Source of the DNA: Candidatus Gorgonimonas eunicellae
Lineage (GTDB): Bacteria > Pseudomonadota > Gammaproteobacteria > Pseudomonadales > Endozoicomonadaceae
Direction of reading: 5' to 3'
Assembly: GCA_929200395.1 (NCBI GenBank)
Contig: CAKMZJ010000006.1
Coordinates: 1-48,657, forward strand
Length of the DNA stretch: 48,657 nucleotides
Both the position numbers and the translations under genes were made by a program. Numbering within the stretch: position 1 is the stretch's first letter; each line of letters begins with the position of its first letter. Shown here in pieces: positions 20,210 to 28,481 of this stretch. The notes under the pieces were generated by a model that had not been told where the DNA came from, ran no database searches, and saw only the letters and a program-made list of their open reading frames with translations.

Positions 20210-20380
20210 ATAGATGGCTTCGTCCATCGACCACACTTGGTTTCAGAGTTAATCGCAAGGCATGCGAGGTTAGCCTATGAAAATGTAGGTCTCGTTAGAG
20301 AACTAGTCTAGGAACCACCTAGCAGATTAATCTGATCTAGGAAGCCACGTCCTTTAGGGCGTGGAGGAAGTCACCTATTA
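20210..20380 (+). ncRNA. Orphan IS200/IS605 right end resembling a TnpB omega RNA
   Basis: The stretch contains GATGG-CTTCGT-CCATC (20212-20227), several more short complementary segments, and ends in a strong hairpin CCACGTCC-TTTA-GGGCGTGG (20345-20364). Immediately after comes AGGAAGTCAC. A GC-rich terminal hairpin followed by GGAGGAAGTCA-type text is typical of the right end of IS200/IS605 tnpB elements, where the omega-RNA scaffold ends and the guide begins. Its G+C is visibly higher than the surroundings. No tnpB is adjacent, so this is either a relic or a stand-alone RNA. Assignment is by pattern memory; the 5' boundary is approximate. Confidence 0.55.
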
Positions 20381-20568
20381 TGATGTGTATATAACAAGTG
20401 AGTATAAATTTGTAGATATCCATTACTTGCAGGTACACAGCATCGCAACCGATGCTCACCCACTTCAAAGCATGATAGACTTCACAAGTAACATTTAGTG
20501 CTTTAGCCTATTTAATAAGAAAGAAGTTATCTGTTATAAAAAATCTTACGAACAATTAATAACTATGT

Positions 20569-21159
20569 TTATTTTTTTTGTTGCAGGTATTCTAATAAAA
20601 ACTCTTTAGCTTCTGTTATTTTAATAAATTTTTCAGGGGTTTCTGGGTTTCTATCTGGGTGATATGTTCTAGATAATTTATGATAAGCAGTATTTACGTG
20701 TTTTTCTGTTAAATCATCGAGATTATGATTGGTTAACTCTAGAGTTTCTAATGCTGTATTTACTTCATTTATATCATAAATATTACCAATATCAATATCT
20801 CCAAAAGTAAAAATATTTTCAAATAGTTTATTAAATTCTTTTGGTATGCTATTTTGGGTGTTATTAAATTTATTTTCAAATAAATTTAAACCATCAAAAC
20901 CAAGCAATAATTTAATAAATTCTTGGTTATGTGCATTAATATCTTCACCTATTTTTTTTGGATCACGATCATTAAGATTAACCCCCTCATTTATGATGTT
21001 ATCATTTGAAAATACAAACATCTGAGGCGTTGTTAAGTTATTAATCTTTACTTTATAACTAAATGTTGATTTTTTATTATTAGACTCAGTAGATTTATTT
21101 TTATCGTTATAAGTATTATCTGCTGTAGTGTTTACTGGTGGTGGATTATTAGGAATCAT
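20569..21159 (-). CDS. Protein with a C-terminal J-domain
   Basis: A 196-residue protein with a polar, Asn/Pro-rich N-terminus and a middle region of unknown fold. Its last ~65 residues match the core of a J-domain: a helix-rich stretch (LTEKHVNTAYHKLSRTY), H167-P168-D169 at the helix II-III turn, then RNPETPEKFIKITEAKEFL. The HPD tripeptide is what stimulates Hsp70 ATPase. There is no Gly/Phe region, zinc centre or substrate-binding domain, so it is not a housekeeping DnaJ. I start at 21159 because AAAGG lies 6 bases upstream; an in-frame start 42 bases earlier is less likely. It follows a set of TM proteins on the same strand and may be a host-Hsp70-directed effector or a dedicated cochaperone (inference). 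Confidence 0.75.
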   Translation of the reverse strand: MIPNNPPPVNTTADNTYNDKNKSTESNNKKSTFSYKVKINNLTTPQMFVFSNDNIINEGVNLNDRDPKKIGEDINAHNQEFIKLLLGFDGLNLFENKFNNTQNSIPKEFNKLFENIFTFGDIDIGNIYDINEVNTALETLELTNHNLDDLTEKHVNTAYHKLSRTYHPDRNPETPEKFIKITEAKEFLLEYLQQKK

Positions 21160-21223
21160 AAAAACCTTTATTAATGTGATTAAAATATTTGCTGGTAGCA
21201 CTATAGAGTATGTATTACCCTAG

Positions 21224-22213
21224 TTATTTAGGCATACAATTTATTAATTTACTTTGTTTTGAAAAATCTGGTGTCCCATAACTATTAACTGTTATATTGT
21301 ATTTATGTGTTATTAGTTGTATGTCTTTTCTAATTCGTCTAGATTCTTGAATATAGCTTTTAGCCCAATTAATTAAATTAAATTTACTAATTTCTATTGG
21401 TGCAACCTTTCTTGTTATTACTTTATCTTGTGTAGTATTAATAAGCAAAGATTTTAATAGCATGGTATCTATATCTTGTAATTCTTCGTAAGATAATATA
21501 CCTTGTAAGTTATTAACTAATGCATCATGAGCAAGTTGACTGTTATCTTCCATACGAATAAAAACATTAATATGTATAAGTGCTTCTTGGTAATTTTTTA
21601 ATTTTATATTGCAAGAGTCTAAATCTTTAAATTCTTGGCATGTTTTTCCATCGATAATATCAATTCTTATTTTTTTTGTCTTATTAATCAGATCATTAAT
21701 ATAAGTAACTAATAACAAACTAGTTTGTTTAAATTTGTTTATAAAGTGGTCTTGGTCAGCAATTACTAAATCGGATGTGCTGTGTTTGCTAGTGATGGCA
21801 GATAAAGTATTGGTTTTATCTATATTTAATTGTTGTTCATCAGCATATTCTAAACATTTATTAGCAGCATGCTCTAGTTTATTTTTAATAGAATAGTCAT
21901 CGTTAATTTTTTTTGTTATCATTTCTTTAATACATTCTATATCACGTAATGCTATTTTATTTTTTAAGCTATAGTTGTTTTTGGCTAGCAATAGTATTGC
22001 TGATCCTGATCCTAAGATAACAGCGCTAGGAATTAAATATTTTTTAATAGGTTTATCTGTCATAGCATATGCACTAATTCCAGATAAAAAACCTACAGCT
22101 CCTATTAGAGCGCCACAACGATTTAATCTGTATTTAGTACCATGTAAAAAATCATAGGTTACTAAAGGTTTGTTTATTGTATTTATAAAAAATTGCTTGT
22201 TTATATTATTCAT
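21224..22213 (-). CDS. Unknown protein with an N-terminal two-helix membrane hairpin
   Basis: A 329-residue protein with two hydrophobic segments (about 33-51 and 59-78) forming a probable membrane hairpin, then a long soluble helical region with many Lys, Asp and Asn and low-complexity coiled-coil character. No signal peptide precedes the hairpin. I do not recognise the family. It is followed on the same strand, 64 bases on, by the J-domain gene. It shares its layout, soluble domain plus TM hairpin, with the two larger proteins upstream. Such two-TM architectures are common among secreted vacuole-membrane proteins of intracellular bacteria, but that role is inference only. Confidence 0.6.
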   Translation of the reverse strand: MNNINKQFFINTINKPLVTYDFLHGTKYRLNRCGALIGAVGFLSGISAYAMTDKPIKKYLIPSAVILGSGSAILLLAKNNYSLKNKIALRDIECIKEMITKKINDDYSIKNKLEHAANKCLEYADEQQLNIDKTNTLSAITSKHSTSDLVIADQDHFINKFKQTSLLLVTYINDLINKTKKIRIDIIDGKTCQEFKDLDSCNIKLKNYQEALIHINVFIRMEDNSQLAHDALVNNLQGILSYEELQDIDTMLLKSLLINTTQDKVITRKVAPIEISKFNLINWAKSYIQESRRIRKDIQLITHKYNITVNSYGTPDFSKQSKLINCMPK

Positions 22214-22312
22214 TAAATAGAAAAAAGTTATTGTTTTATTGTGAGTTACTTAATGTTATCTTTTATTAAAAAGTTATGCAAATAAAATATGATAAATTAA
22301 AATTGTTTGTTT

Positions 22313-23395
22313 TTAGTTTTTAGTTTGATTTGAGTTAAAAGCTAGATCCTGAGAGTTATTATTTATAAATGTCTTGATACCTTCATCTATAGCATTTATA
22401 GTTTTAGTTTGAATATCATTAACGCTATCTTCTAAATTTTTATCTATTATTAATTCTTTATCAGGTAATAAAATATCATACAATAGGTTATAAAGTTTTT
22501 TAATTTTATGTACATCATTACATTGATTTACAAAGTTTACCTTTGCTTTATTTAGAAAATCTATAACTTTTTGATCTTCGTTTTGAGTGTTTGTTTTAGA
22601 AAATAAAAAATTTAGTAAATTTATAGTTAAATTTGTTATTTGTTTTAAATTTTCATCAATTGATTCATTAAGTTGTTCTGTTTTTTGATTGTTATAAATG
22701 ACTTCTTGAATGATATTATGTAATTTCAGGTACTGATTGAAAGTTTCTGCGCTTTCAGCTGTTTCTTTGATATGCATAGCTAACAAATTATAATTAATAT
22801 TTTCTTCTATATTTAACTTTTCATTATCAAAAAAATCTTCAAATATAGCTGCTATCTTTCCTTGTACATACTTTTGTTCTATAAGATTTATATCTTCTTC
22901 TTGAATTTTATACAAATGTATCTGCGATAAATGGAGACTAACAGCTATTAAGATGATCAAACAAGAGAGTGAGCTGATACCAATCAAAATTAGTGAAAGG
23001 TGAGGAAAAAAAAATGGAGATACTATTAATGTAAATACACTTATTGTAAAAACAGTAGTAATTATAGCAATAACTTTAGATAAATAGTTAGAAAGATAAC
23101 TAAAATTATTATTTACCTCATTTTTGGTATCTTTTAAATCATGATAGTTAACTACATATTGATTTAACCAGCTAAAAAATGAAGATTGGTTTTTAATATC
23201 ATCTATACCACATATTTGAACTGTTCTGGTTTGTTGTGTAGAAGCAAAAAATTTATTTTCTTGATGGGTAGCAATATAACTGTTGCTTGTTTTTAGATCT
23301 TTTTCTTCTGTATTGTTAAGAGCGGTATCTTGGGTAGGAGTACTGCTCTTAATAGATTGATCATGTTGCCGATCAGGTCGATCTTTATCAATCAT
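22313..23395 (-). CDS. Two-TM protein, paralogue of the gene at 23561-24670
   Basis: A protein of about 360 residues. It has a polar Thr/Asn/Gln-rich N-terminus (1-65), a short motif SSFFSWL at 71-77, two TM helices at about 105-130 and 132-155, and a long helical C-terminal domain. The neighbour has the equivalent motif SSFITWL at the same residues, a TM hairpin in the same place and a similar ending (AIDEGIKTF here, GIKDGMKIY there), so they are paralogues by my alignment. I take ATG 23395; a GTG 9 bases upstream is in frame. No family is recognised. The disordered N-terminus, TM hairpin and helical domain suggest a secreted membrane-associated protein, but this is not shown by the sequence. 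Confidence 0.65.
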   Translation of the reverse strand: MIDKDRPDRQHDQSIKSSTPTQDTALNNTEEKDLKTSNSYIATHQENKFFASTQQTRTVQICGIDDIKNQSSFFSWLNQYVVNYHDLKDTKNEVNNNFSYLSNYLSKVIAIITTVFTISVFTLIVSPFFFPHLSLILIGISSLSCLIILIAVSLHLSQIHLYKIQEEDINLIEQKYVQGKIAAIFEDFFDNEKLNIEENINYNLLAMHIKETAESAETFNQYLKLHNIIQEVIYNNQKTEQLNESIDENLKQITNLTINLLNFLFSKTNTQNEDQKVIDFLNKAKVNFVNQCNDVHKIKKLYNLLYDILLPDKELIIDKNLEDSVNDIQTKTINAIDEGIKTFINNNSQDLAFNSNQTKN

Positions 23396-23429
23396 AATAA
23401 CCACTCTTAATTATTAAAATAAGTTAAAA

Positions 23430-23548
23430 GATTCGCTTCATTGTAGAAATTCCTTGAAATGCAAACTGCATTACTTCGGTATTTTACCTTTAGTTAGATC
23501 TTTTACTAATCTCTGAAAAAATGTATCTTCAAGTAGAAGGTGTATATG
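23430..23548. repeat. Diverged copy of the dispersed repeat family between paralogous genes
   Basis: GCTTCATTGTAGAAATTCC, then TTGAAATGCA and GTATTTTACC, follow the order of ATCGTTAAAACACTTTGAAATGCA and GTATTTTGCC in the better copies. It ends with GTATCTTCAAGTAGAAGGTGTATA, an alternative end also found at 46061-46084. It separates the two paralogous membrane-protein genes. Confidence 0.6.
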
Positions 23549-23560
23549 TTAAATATTGCT

Positions 23561-24670
23561 TTAGTTATTGCTAGTTAGAGTTTGAGTATAGATTTTCATG
23601 CCATCTTTTATTCCAGCTTGTACTATAGGGTTTATATCATTTCTATGATAATCTAATTGCCTTTTTTTGCATAAGTTATGTAGCAATAAATAACTGAACT
23701 CTAAATCCTCTGTGTTTTCAAACCCTTTTTCTGCTAAAGATGTAAAATATTTTTGCTTAGCTCTTAAGAAAGAATTACGAAATTCTTCATCTTGTATTTC
23801 TGTTTCTATTTCTGCGAATAAAGATGATAATATAATTCTAATTTGTTTTTGTATTTTTAGTTGTTCCCTATCTTTTGTTAGTTCATTTAGCAGTTGCGCA
23901 TCATCATAATTACTAACAGTTTTTATGTTATTGTTTAATTTATTAAATTGTTGGAATGCTGTTCCATTTTCTATTATTTGTTCTATCTTGTTTTTTAGTG
24001 TTTCATACTCCATAGAGTAATCTTTGTCAATATCCATCTCTTTAAAAATAGCGTGTAACATATTTGTTATTCCTACCCTTACAGACTTTTGATCTAAATT
24101 AATAATTTTAGTGTGATCACTAGAATTTTTAGTTACGCCTATAAGAATTAGTAAAGTTATAGAAGCAAACAAAATTACTACTACTGGTATAACAGCATAT
24201 ATAGAGGCAGCAGAACCTAGCAAAGAAATAGCTGTAATTAGCATCACATTTGTTATTGCTAGTAAAATACGGGATATTTTTTTAATTTTAGGAGTAGAAT
24301 CTATACTTGCTTCTAGAGGAATATCTACTTCTTTAGAAAGATCTGATTTCTTAAGTGTTTTTAATTTTTTCATTTTATTTGTGCTAAGAGAATCTAGATC
24401 TTTATTAAAGCTTTTTTTATTTTGTGTTTGAATGTTATCTAACCAAGTTATAAATGAACTATGATTTTCTTGCTTTATTGGTGTTGTATTTGCTATAGCT
24501 GTTGGATCATCTGCGTCTGCTATAACCGATGGAGTGGTTGACACAGGTTTAATGTTTTTATCTTGCCACTTAGCATCTACAGCATTAGATTGAGTATTTT
24601 GTTGATTACTTGAGACCTCGCTACTAGTACTAGAGCGTCTAGAATTAGGGTTGTCAATACTGTTAGCCAT
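23561..24670 (-). CDS. Two-TM protein with disordered N-terminus, paralogue of the gene at 22313-23395
   Basis: A 369-residue protein starting MANSIDNPNSRRSSTSSEVS. A Ser/Thr/Asn-rich disordered region (1-65) is followed by SSFITWL (71-77), a Lys-rich linker, two TM helices (about 134-156 and 159-179) and a helical C-terminal domain. The arrangement and positions match the neighbouring gene, pointing to tandem duplication followed by divergence and by insertion of the repeat between them. I recognise no family. It is the first gene of the minus-strand accessory cluster that ends with the J-domain protein, so the four may be cotranscribed, although the repeat interrupts the block. Confidence 0.65.
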   Translation of the reverse strand: MANSIDNPNSRRSSTSSEVSSNQQNTQSNAVDAKWQDKNIKPVSTTPSVIADADDPTAIANTTPIKQENHSSFITWLDNIQTQNKKSFNKDLDSLSTNKMKKLKTLKKSDLSKEVDIPLEASIDSTPKIKKISRILLAITNVMLITAISLLGSAASIYAVIPVVVILFASITLLILIGVTKNSSDHTKIINLDQKSVRVGITNMLHAIFKEMDIDKDYSMEYETLKNKIEQIIENGTAFQQFNKLNNNIKTVSNYDDAQLLNELTKDREQLKIQKQIRIILSSLFAEIETEIQDEEFRNSFLRAKQKYFTSLAEKGFENTEDLEFSYLLLHNLCKKRQLDYHRNDINPIVQAGIKDGMKIYTQTLTSNN

Positions 24671-24813
24671 TATTAATCTTCATGCTTAAGTAGTTTAAAC
24701 CTATATACACAGTAGTCGAAAGTTTGGGTTTTAATTAAAAAGTGTATCCCTTTACATTCTAAAGTATAGTTAAACTACTCGTTGTTACAAGCTGATAGGA
24801 AAATAAATCTTAA

Positions 24814-25620
24814 TTAAGATTGAAGCCCAAACCATAAAAGTAAACAACCTAGTAATAAGCGGTAAATTACAAAAGGCATTAATCCCATTCGTTTAATTAC
24901 ACCTAAAAAGCAATATATGCAGATCCAAGCACTTATTGCTGATATTAACATTCCTAATCCTAAAACATGAAAATCAATGACGATGTTAGCTTCATGTGCA
25001 TCAGCAACAAGGAAGATACTAGCACCTAAGATTACGGGAATTGATAGTAAAAAAGAAAATTGTGCGCAGGCTTCTCTTGTTAGCCCTAGTAATAGCCCAG
25101 CTGCCATAGTTATTCCTGAACGAGATGTTCCTGGTATTAAAGCAATAGCTTGAGCAAGACCTATCAAAATAGTAGATTTTAATGTTAACTTTTCTAAAGG
25201 TAATTGATGTTTACCAACTATGTCAGACCAGCCTAATAATAAACCAAATATTATAGTGGTTCCACTTATTACCCATATATTGCGTAATGCTTCATCTAAG
25301 TGTAGTTTTTTTAATAACACGCCAAAAACTACAGCAGGAATCGTAGCAATAATTAAATACCAGCCTAGTCTACTATTTTCAGTAGTTTGGGAGCCAAATA
25401 TAGATAAACACCAATCTGTAGCTATACTTAATAAGGTTTTTCTAAAATAAAAAATTACTGCTATTAATGTCCCGAGGTGTACTGCAACATCAAATAAAAT
25501 ACCTTGATCAGGCCAACCTAAAATTTCTTTAGGTAAAATTAAATGCCCTGAACTAGAAATTGGCAAAAATTCAGTTAATCCTTGAATTAATGATAGAACA
25601 ACTAATTGGAATGTATCCAT
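24814..25620 (-). CDS. uppP: Undecaprenyl-diphosphatase UppP (BacA)
   Basis: An integral membrane phosphatase that converts undecaprenyl diphosphate to undecaprenyl phosphate, recycling the lipid carrier for peptidoglycan and other envelope polymers. The 268 residues include the family motifs: LTEFLPISSSGHLIL near the N-terminus with the catalytic Glu (E17) and Ser/His, and GTSRSGITM at about 164-172 with the key Arg. About eight hydrophobic helices are visible, as usual. AGG about 8 bases before ATG 25620 supports this start. No adjacent functional partner is evident. Confidence 0.97.
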   Translation of the reverse strand: MDTFQLVVLSLIQGLTEFLPISSSGHLILPKEILGWPDQGILFDVAVHLGTLIAVIFYFRKTLLSIATDWCLSIFGSQTTENSRLGWYLIIATIPAVVFGVLLKKLHLDEALRNIWVISGTTIIFGLLLGWSDIVGKHQLPLEKLTLKSTILIGLAQAIALIPGTSRSGITMAAGLLLGLTREACAQFSFLLSIPVILGASIFLVADAHEANIVIDFHVLGLGMLISAISAWICIYCFLGVIKRMGLMPFVIYRLLLGCLLLWFGLQS

Positions 25621-25694
25621 AAGTGTATACCTGCTATCTATTTAGTGCCTAAAGAGAAAAGAATCTAAGTTTTTATGATAAAGATTTAAACCAT

Positions 25695-25767
25695 AACATC
25701 TTAGCTTAGCTAAAAACTTATAATTACATGCTGAAAATTTTCACTTCCAGCTGCTACCTGTATATAC
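25695..25767. repeat. Inverted partial copy (left end) of the MITE-like element
   Basis: Read on the minus strand, this reads TATACAGGTAGCAGCTGGAA, then GTGAAAATTTTCAGCA, TAATTATAAGTTTTTAGCTAAG. It closely follows the left 70 bases of the 16086-16358 element. It abuts the palindrome at 25761-25791. Confidence 0.65.
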
Positions 25768-25791
25768 ACCTTCAAGTGGAAGGTGTATATA
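25761..25791. repeat. Perfect 13-bp-stem palindrome of the TATACACCTTC family
   Basis: TATATACACCTTC (25761-25773), loop AAGTG, GAAGGTGTATATA (25779-25791). It lies between tsaB and uppP on the minus strand. It could work as a hairpin in the transcript but lacks a U-tract; it looks like two repeat ends fused. Confidence 0.75.
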
Positions 25792-25810
25792 TTATCTTGA
25801 TTAAATAAAT

Positions 25811-26503
25811 TTATTTTAATTTTTTAGGTTGCTCATGCTTTTTTAATGCAACTTTATTACGCAGATAAACAGGCATAGCCTGCTCAGGAGTAATAATATT
25901 ATTCTTTGCAAGCTCGACGATTGCTAACTTTGCCACGCCTTCAGCATCGGGATAGTCGCCAGGGACTAATTTAGCTAATAAGTTATTTGTGTTTATATTA
26001 TAATTCCATCCTGAGCCAATACCTATACATGTAGTTTGTAACTCAGTAATATTTACGTCTTCCGGATTAGATACTGCTTCTTTAATCATTAACTCAACTG
26101 TTTTAGTTTTTGCTGCGAGTTGGTATCCACCCCAATATACTTGATTCATGCGTGCATCTATAGCCACTATAATATTGTTAAAATTATATTTATCAGTAGC
26201 TCTTTGTGCTAAAGCAGCTAATGAAGATATCGGAATAACTGGTAAATCAACAGCAAATGCTAGGCCTTGAGCAATAGATGTAGCGATTCTTACCCCTGTA
26301 AATGCTCCTGGGCCGGCCCCAAACGCTATAGCATCTAATTGTGATAGTTTAATGCCAGTGGTAGCTAGGCTATTTTCTACCAGAGATAATATCTGTTTGC
26401 TGTGATTTTTAGGTGATAGTTTGAATTGATGGTGAATCTCACCTGATATATTTATTGCTACAGAAAATGATTCGGTTGATGATTCTATCGCTAATAACTT
26501 CAT
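25811..26503 (-). CDS. tsaB: TsaB, tRNA t6A-synthesis accessory protein
   Basis: TsaB is an actin/Hsp70-fold protein that scaffolds TsaD and TsaE for N6-threonylcarbamoyladenosine at position 37 of ANN-decoding tRNAs. The 230-residue protein has the family start MKLLAIESSTESFSVAI and the block SPKNHSKQILSLVE, corresponding to the HS..L.P.i motif. It continues with the diagnostic AFGAGPGAFTGVRI followed by GLAFAVDLPVIPISSL, and a region with VAIDARMNQVYW. It is shorter than TsaD and lacks TsaD's metal-site motif. adk lies just upstream on the same strand, 76 bases away. Confidence 0.95.
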   Translation of the reverse strand: MKLLAIESSTESFSVAINISGEIHHQFKLSPKNHSKQILSLVENSLATTGIKLSQLDAIAFGAGPGAFTGVRIATSIAQGLAFAVDLPVIPISSLAALAQRATDKYNFNNIIVAIDARMNQVYWGGYQLAAKTKTVELMIKEAVSNPEDVNITELQTTCIGIGSGWNYNINTNNLLAKLVPGDYPDAEGVAKLAIVELAKNNIITPEQAMPVYLRNKVALKKHEQPKKLK

Positions 26504-26579
26504 ATTAGTATCGTGTTGTGAATTAATTTGTGTTGGTAACCTACATTTCTTTTCGTGGGAAGTGTAGGTAAAAAATAAG

Positions 26580-27218
26580 TTAGTTTATAACAGCTGCTAT
26601 ACGTTCAGCTACTTCAGTTATAGTTCCGATTCCAGATATTTTGCTGTACTTGCATGACTGTTCCGGTTGGTTATAAAATTGAATTAGAGGCTTAGTTTGT
26701 TGATGATATAACTCTAATCTACGGATAACTGTTTCTTTTTTATCATCTTCTCTAGTTATTAAAGGCTCATTAGTTATATCATCTTGAAATGGTACTTTAG
26801 GAGGATTAGCTGCAATATGGTAAGTTCTACCACTTGCTGGATGAAATAATCTGCCACTAATTCTATCAATAATAAAATCATCACTGACTGCTATTTCAAT
26901 AACATGATCGATAGTTATATTATGATTTTGTAAGCTTTTTGCTTGAGCTAAGTTTCTAGGAAAACCATCTAATAAAAAACCATTTGCACAGTCTGGTTGT
27001 TGCAACCGTTGTTTTATTATATCAATAATAATATCATCAGATACTAATAATCCTTGAGATATTACATCTTTAGCTTTCATGCCTAATTTGGTATTATTTT
27101 TAATTTCTTGTCTTAATATATCTCCTGTAGATATTTGAGGAATATTTAGGAGTTTATTAATAAATTGTGACTGGGTTCCTTTTCCTGAACCTGGAGCACC
27201 TAATAGTATTATGCGCAT
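26580..27218 (-). CDS. adk: Adenylate kinase
   Basis: Interconverts ATP + AMP and 2 ADP, in the cytoplasm. At 212 residues it is the long (LID-containing) form. Motifs: P-loop GAPGSGKGTQ at 7-16, AMP-binding STGDILR, the LLDGFPRN signature, and a LID segment GRLFHPASGRTYH that lacks the zinc-binding cysteines of Gram-positive adenylate kinases. That fits a Gram-negative enzyme. The Arg residues after the LID (EDDKKETVIRRLELYH) are present. It is upstream of tsaB on the same strand and divergent from rubredoxin. Confidence 0.97.
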   Translation of the reverse strand: MRIILLGAPGSGKGTQSQFINKLLNIPQISTGDILRQEIKNNTKLGMKAKDVISQGLLVSDDIIIDIIKQRLQQPDCANGFLLDGFPRNLAQAKSLQNHNITIDHVIEIAVSDDFIIDRISGRLFHPASGRTYHIAANPPKVPFQDDITNEPLITREDDKKETVIRRLELYHQQTKPLIQFYNQPEQSCKYSKISGIGTITEVAERIAAVIN

Positions 27219-27427
27219 ATTATTTCTTCAATAGATAAGTTAAATATAAAAATTACTGATAAAAATTTAATGTTGTAGCGATACTTAAAAATAGTAACAA
27301 TTGTAGCATATTTATCTAATAAAACTAATAAAATTAAGCGATAAATAATTTTTTATTTTTTACTTAAAATAAAATTAATTTAAAGTATAATAAGTAAAAT
27401 TTATAACTAACTTGAGGAGTTGAATTT

Positions 27428-27604
27428 ATGTATAAATGGAAAAAATGGATTTGTTTAGTTTGTGGTTTTGTTTATGAAGAAGAACATGGATGGCCTGAGG
27501 ATGGCATTCCACCTAAGACTAAGTGGGAAGATGTTCCCGAAGATTGGCTATGTCCAGATTGTGGTGTTGGTAAAACTGATTTTACAATGCAAGAATTAGA
27601 TTAA
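27428..27604 (+). CDS. Rubredoxin
   Basis: A 58-residue electron-transfer protein with a single Fe(SCys)4 site. Both iron-binding loops are intact: ICLVCGFVY near the N-terminus and LCPDCGVGK near the C-terminus. The expected aromatic core (MYKWKKW, WEDVPEDW) and the GWPEDGIPP loop are also present. GAGGAG at 27414-27419 is a strong ribosome-binding site 8 bases before the ATG. Likely partners, such as a rubredoxin reductase or an oxygen/peroxide-detoxifying oxidoreductase, are not in the window. It lies alone between divergent adk and convergent rplY. Confidence 0.96.
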   Translation: MYKWKKWICLVCGFVYEEEHGWPEDGIPPKTKWEDVPEDWLCPDCGVGKTDFTMQELD

Positions 27605-27635
27605 CATATACACATTTTATGCAATAAATATGACA

Positions 27636-27695
27636 TACCCAAAGAATTTTAAAGTACAGTGGTTAAACTACTGTAGCTTTAAACTTATTTGGGTA
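27636..27695. terminator. Long bidirectional terminator hairpin between rubredoxin and rplY
   Basis: TACCCAAA (27636-27643) pairs with TTTGGGTA (27688-27695), TTTAAAG with CTTTAAA, and the tip CAGTGGTT with AACTACTG including a G-T wobble. The whole 60-base stretch forms one imperfect hairpin between convergent genes, a typical site for shared termination. Confidence 0.65.
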
Positions 27696-27704
27696 GGGTA
27701 TATC

Positions 27705-28331
27705 TTACTCTGCTGGCTTCTCTTCTGTAGCAGCTTCTTCTTCTATATCGTCATCGCTCTTACCAGCTCTTGTTAGCTGAACGCTAACTACTTCTGGGTT
27801 TTTGCCATGATCAATAAGAGTCACACCAGATGGTAATACTATATCAGCTAAATGTATGTGCTGGTTAATATCAATATTTGCCATGTCGATTTCTACATAT
27901 TCTGGCAAGTCATTCGGTAAGCATTTTACTTCTATATCTGTTTTAGAATGCACAATAGCACCACCAGCTTTTGCACCTACACATATATTTTGATTAGTAA
28001 AATGTAGCGGTATACGAGTAGTGATCATATGAGTATCATCGATATTCATAAAATCTAAATGTATAGGACTATCTGTAACAGGGTTACGTTGCATATCTTT
28101 TAAAATTGCTTGATAATCTTGCCCATCTATTTTTAAAGTTGATACTTGTGAATAAAAAGCATCTTTATCAATAAGTTTTTTGATGTCTTTATGCTCAAAA
28201 CTTAATTGAATTGGATCTTTTCCTTCCCCGTATAAAATTCCAGGAATGATATTTTGCTTACGTAGGCGGCGGCTCGCACCTTTCCCTACGTCAAGTCTTT
28301 TAGTGACATTCAGTATTATTTTTTCTGACAT
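27705..28331 (-). CDS. rplY: Ribosomal protein bL25, long (Ctc) form
   Basis: bL25 binds 5S rRNA in the large subunit. This is the two-domain Ctc form, 208 residues from ATG 28331 (MSEKIILNVTKR), rather than the ~95-residue E. coli form. The N-terminal 5S-binding domain contains GKGASRRLRKQNIIPGILYG, and the C-terminal domain ends in an acidic tail (DDDIEEEAATEEKPAE). I reject an in-frame TTG 12 bases upstream because it overlaps the GGAGG ribosome-binding site (28338-28342), which fits ATG 28331. tsf lies upstream on the same strand; Ctc is more often next to pth or prs, which are absent here. Confidence 0.95.
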   Translation of the reverse strand: MSEKIILNVTKRLDVGKGASRRLRKQNIIPGILYGEGKDPIQLSFEHKDIKKLIDKDAFYSQVSTLKIDGQDYQAILKDMQRNPVTDSPIHLDFMNIDDTHMITTRIPLHFTNQNICVGAKAGGAIVHSKTDIEVKCLPNDLPEYVEIDMANIDINQHIHLADIVLPSGVTLIDHGKNPEVVSVQLTRAGKSDDDIEEEAATEEKPAE

Positions 28332-28415
28332 TAGTACCTCCAAGATAAATTAGCTAGTCTGCGACCAAGCTAGCTATGTCAAATTTTAATTTTAATAATT
28401 GTATAATTATTAAGT

Positions 28416-28441
28416 TATACACTTTCTACTGAAAGTGTATA
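28416..28441. repeat. Palindrome between tsf and rplY
   Basis: TATACACTTTC (28416-28426), loop TACT, GAAAGTGTATA (28431-28441): an 11-bp perfect stem. It matches the TATACAC palindrome family (12709, 25761). It may act as a partial terminator after tsf. Confidence 0.65.
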
Positions 28442-28481
28442 GTTTGATAGAATTTGCTGATAGTTTGCGAATAAGCTAATA

